From Anarhynchus alexandrinus (Eukaryota > Chordata > Aves > Charadriiformes > Charadriidae): a DNA stretch of 64,000 nt. Positions 63,722-64,000 of this stretch are shown here, piece after piece. Numbering within the stretch: position 1 is the stretch's first letter; each line of letters opens with the position of its first letter. The stretch spans positions 916,177 to 980,176 of the forward strand of contig VUYV01000075.1 of NCBI GenBank assembly GCA_008711295.1, read 5' to 3'. The translations under genes and the position numbers were made by a program. The notes under the pieces are model-generated. The model was not told the origin of the DNA. It did not search any database and was given only the letters and a program-made list of their open reading frames with translations.

Positions 63722-64000
63722 CATAGAATTGTAGGATCATAGAGTATCTCAAGTTAGAAGGGACCTATAAGGATCATCAAGTCCAACTCCTTGCTCCTCA
63801 CAGGACTGCCTAAAACTAAACCGTATGACTAAGAGCGTCGTCCAGACCCTCCTTGAACTCTGACAGACTGGGTGCTGTGACCACTTCCCTGGGGAGCCTG
63901 TTCCAGCAACCAAACACACTCTCAGTGAAAACCCTTCTCCTGATGTCCCACATTTCAAAATATCTCCAAGCCAGCCCAATAGACAACTTTTATTCCCCAA
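63722..64000 (-). mobile_element. CR1 LINE 3' end, minus strand, runs off the window
   Basis: Read on the minus strand, the sequence is a CR1 ORF2 C-terminus with slightly shifted frames ('RRRVFTE'-like, 'CWNRLPREVV'-like and 'SEFKEGLDDALSHTV'-like blocks before a TAG). It is followed by a 3' UTR with the 'gttggacttgatgatcctt' and 'ggtcccttctaacttgagat' blocks and the ATTCTATG tail at 63722. This 3' UTR differs from that of the copies at 50.9 and 55.2 kb, so it belongs to another CR1 subfamily. The 5' part lies beyond the window. Confidence 0.88.

Noticed and set aside
1..64000. CRISPR arrays, bacterial operons, tRNA/rRNA/snRNA genes
   Set aside because: No regularly spaced repeats, ribosome-binding-site-led gene strings or recognisable RNA-gene cores were seen. 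The repeats identify vertebrate nuclear DNA.

Overview
The window looks like non-coding nuclear DNA from a bird. The main evidence is the repeats. There are several copies of the CR1 LINE: RT-domain remnants, a C-terminal ORF2 fragment that is still open, and 3' ends with the diagnostic ATTCTATG-type tail. Otherwise the DNA is AT-rich and repeat-poor, with only short microsatellites. No bacterial, organellar or viral gene organisation is present. I recognise no host protein-coding exon, rRNA, tRNA or snRNA. Open frames of 60-169 codons occur on both strands at roughly the rate expected by chance, and apart from the CR1 frames none resembles a protein I know. The window is therefore intergenic, or lies inside a very large intron.

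Layout. From 1 to about 20 kb there is unique AT-rich DNA with small GC-rich patches (1.44-1.64, 10.34-10.66 kb), two G-quadruplex-type runs (6.4, 9.55 kb), a cluster of four E-boxes (10.6 kb), an old MIR-type SINE relic (11.9 kb), and blocks rich in homeodomain/POU-like words that resemble conserved non-coding elements (8.7-9.4, 10.7-11.6, 14.5-14.7 kb). From 19.7 to 30.5 kb is the most regulatory-looking part: a GC-rich patch, a 74-bp pyrimidine tract, an enhancer-like block (20.7-21.4 kb), a CpG island holding an assembly gap (25.1-26.6 kb), an adjoining enhancer-like block (26.6-27.7 kb), a second MIR-type relic (29.3 kb) and a block with a 24-bp inverted repeat (30.2 kb).

From 30.5 to 50 kb is mostly featureless unique DNA. 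It contains a very old LINE reverse-transcriptase relic (38.88-39.40 kb) whose catalytic DD pair has mutated away. From 50 to 55.8 kb lies a CR1 cluster: one copy collapsed at a single N, one with an 80-bp duplication around another N, and one split by a 389-bp insertion that carries AATAAA near one end and is flanked by GTAT direct repeats. From about 58.4 to 62.8 kb the + strand is strikingly A-rich. The window ends inside a minus-strand CR1 of a different 3'-end type.

There are no gene partnerships to describe. The best working picture is a regulatory landscape: an orphan CpG island flanked by candidate enhancers, with CR1 debris on the right. Conservation was not measured, so the enhancer calls are inferences from composition and motif content. 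Single-N joins at 38142, 50202, 51039 and 53127 and the 22-N gap at 26433-26454 all sit in homopolymers, CR1 or GC-rich sequence, so local structure there should not be trusted.
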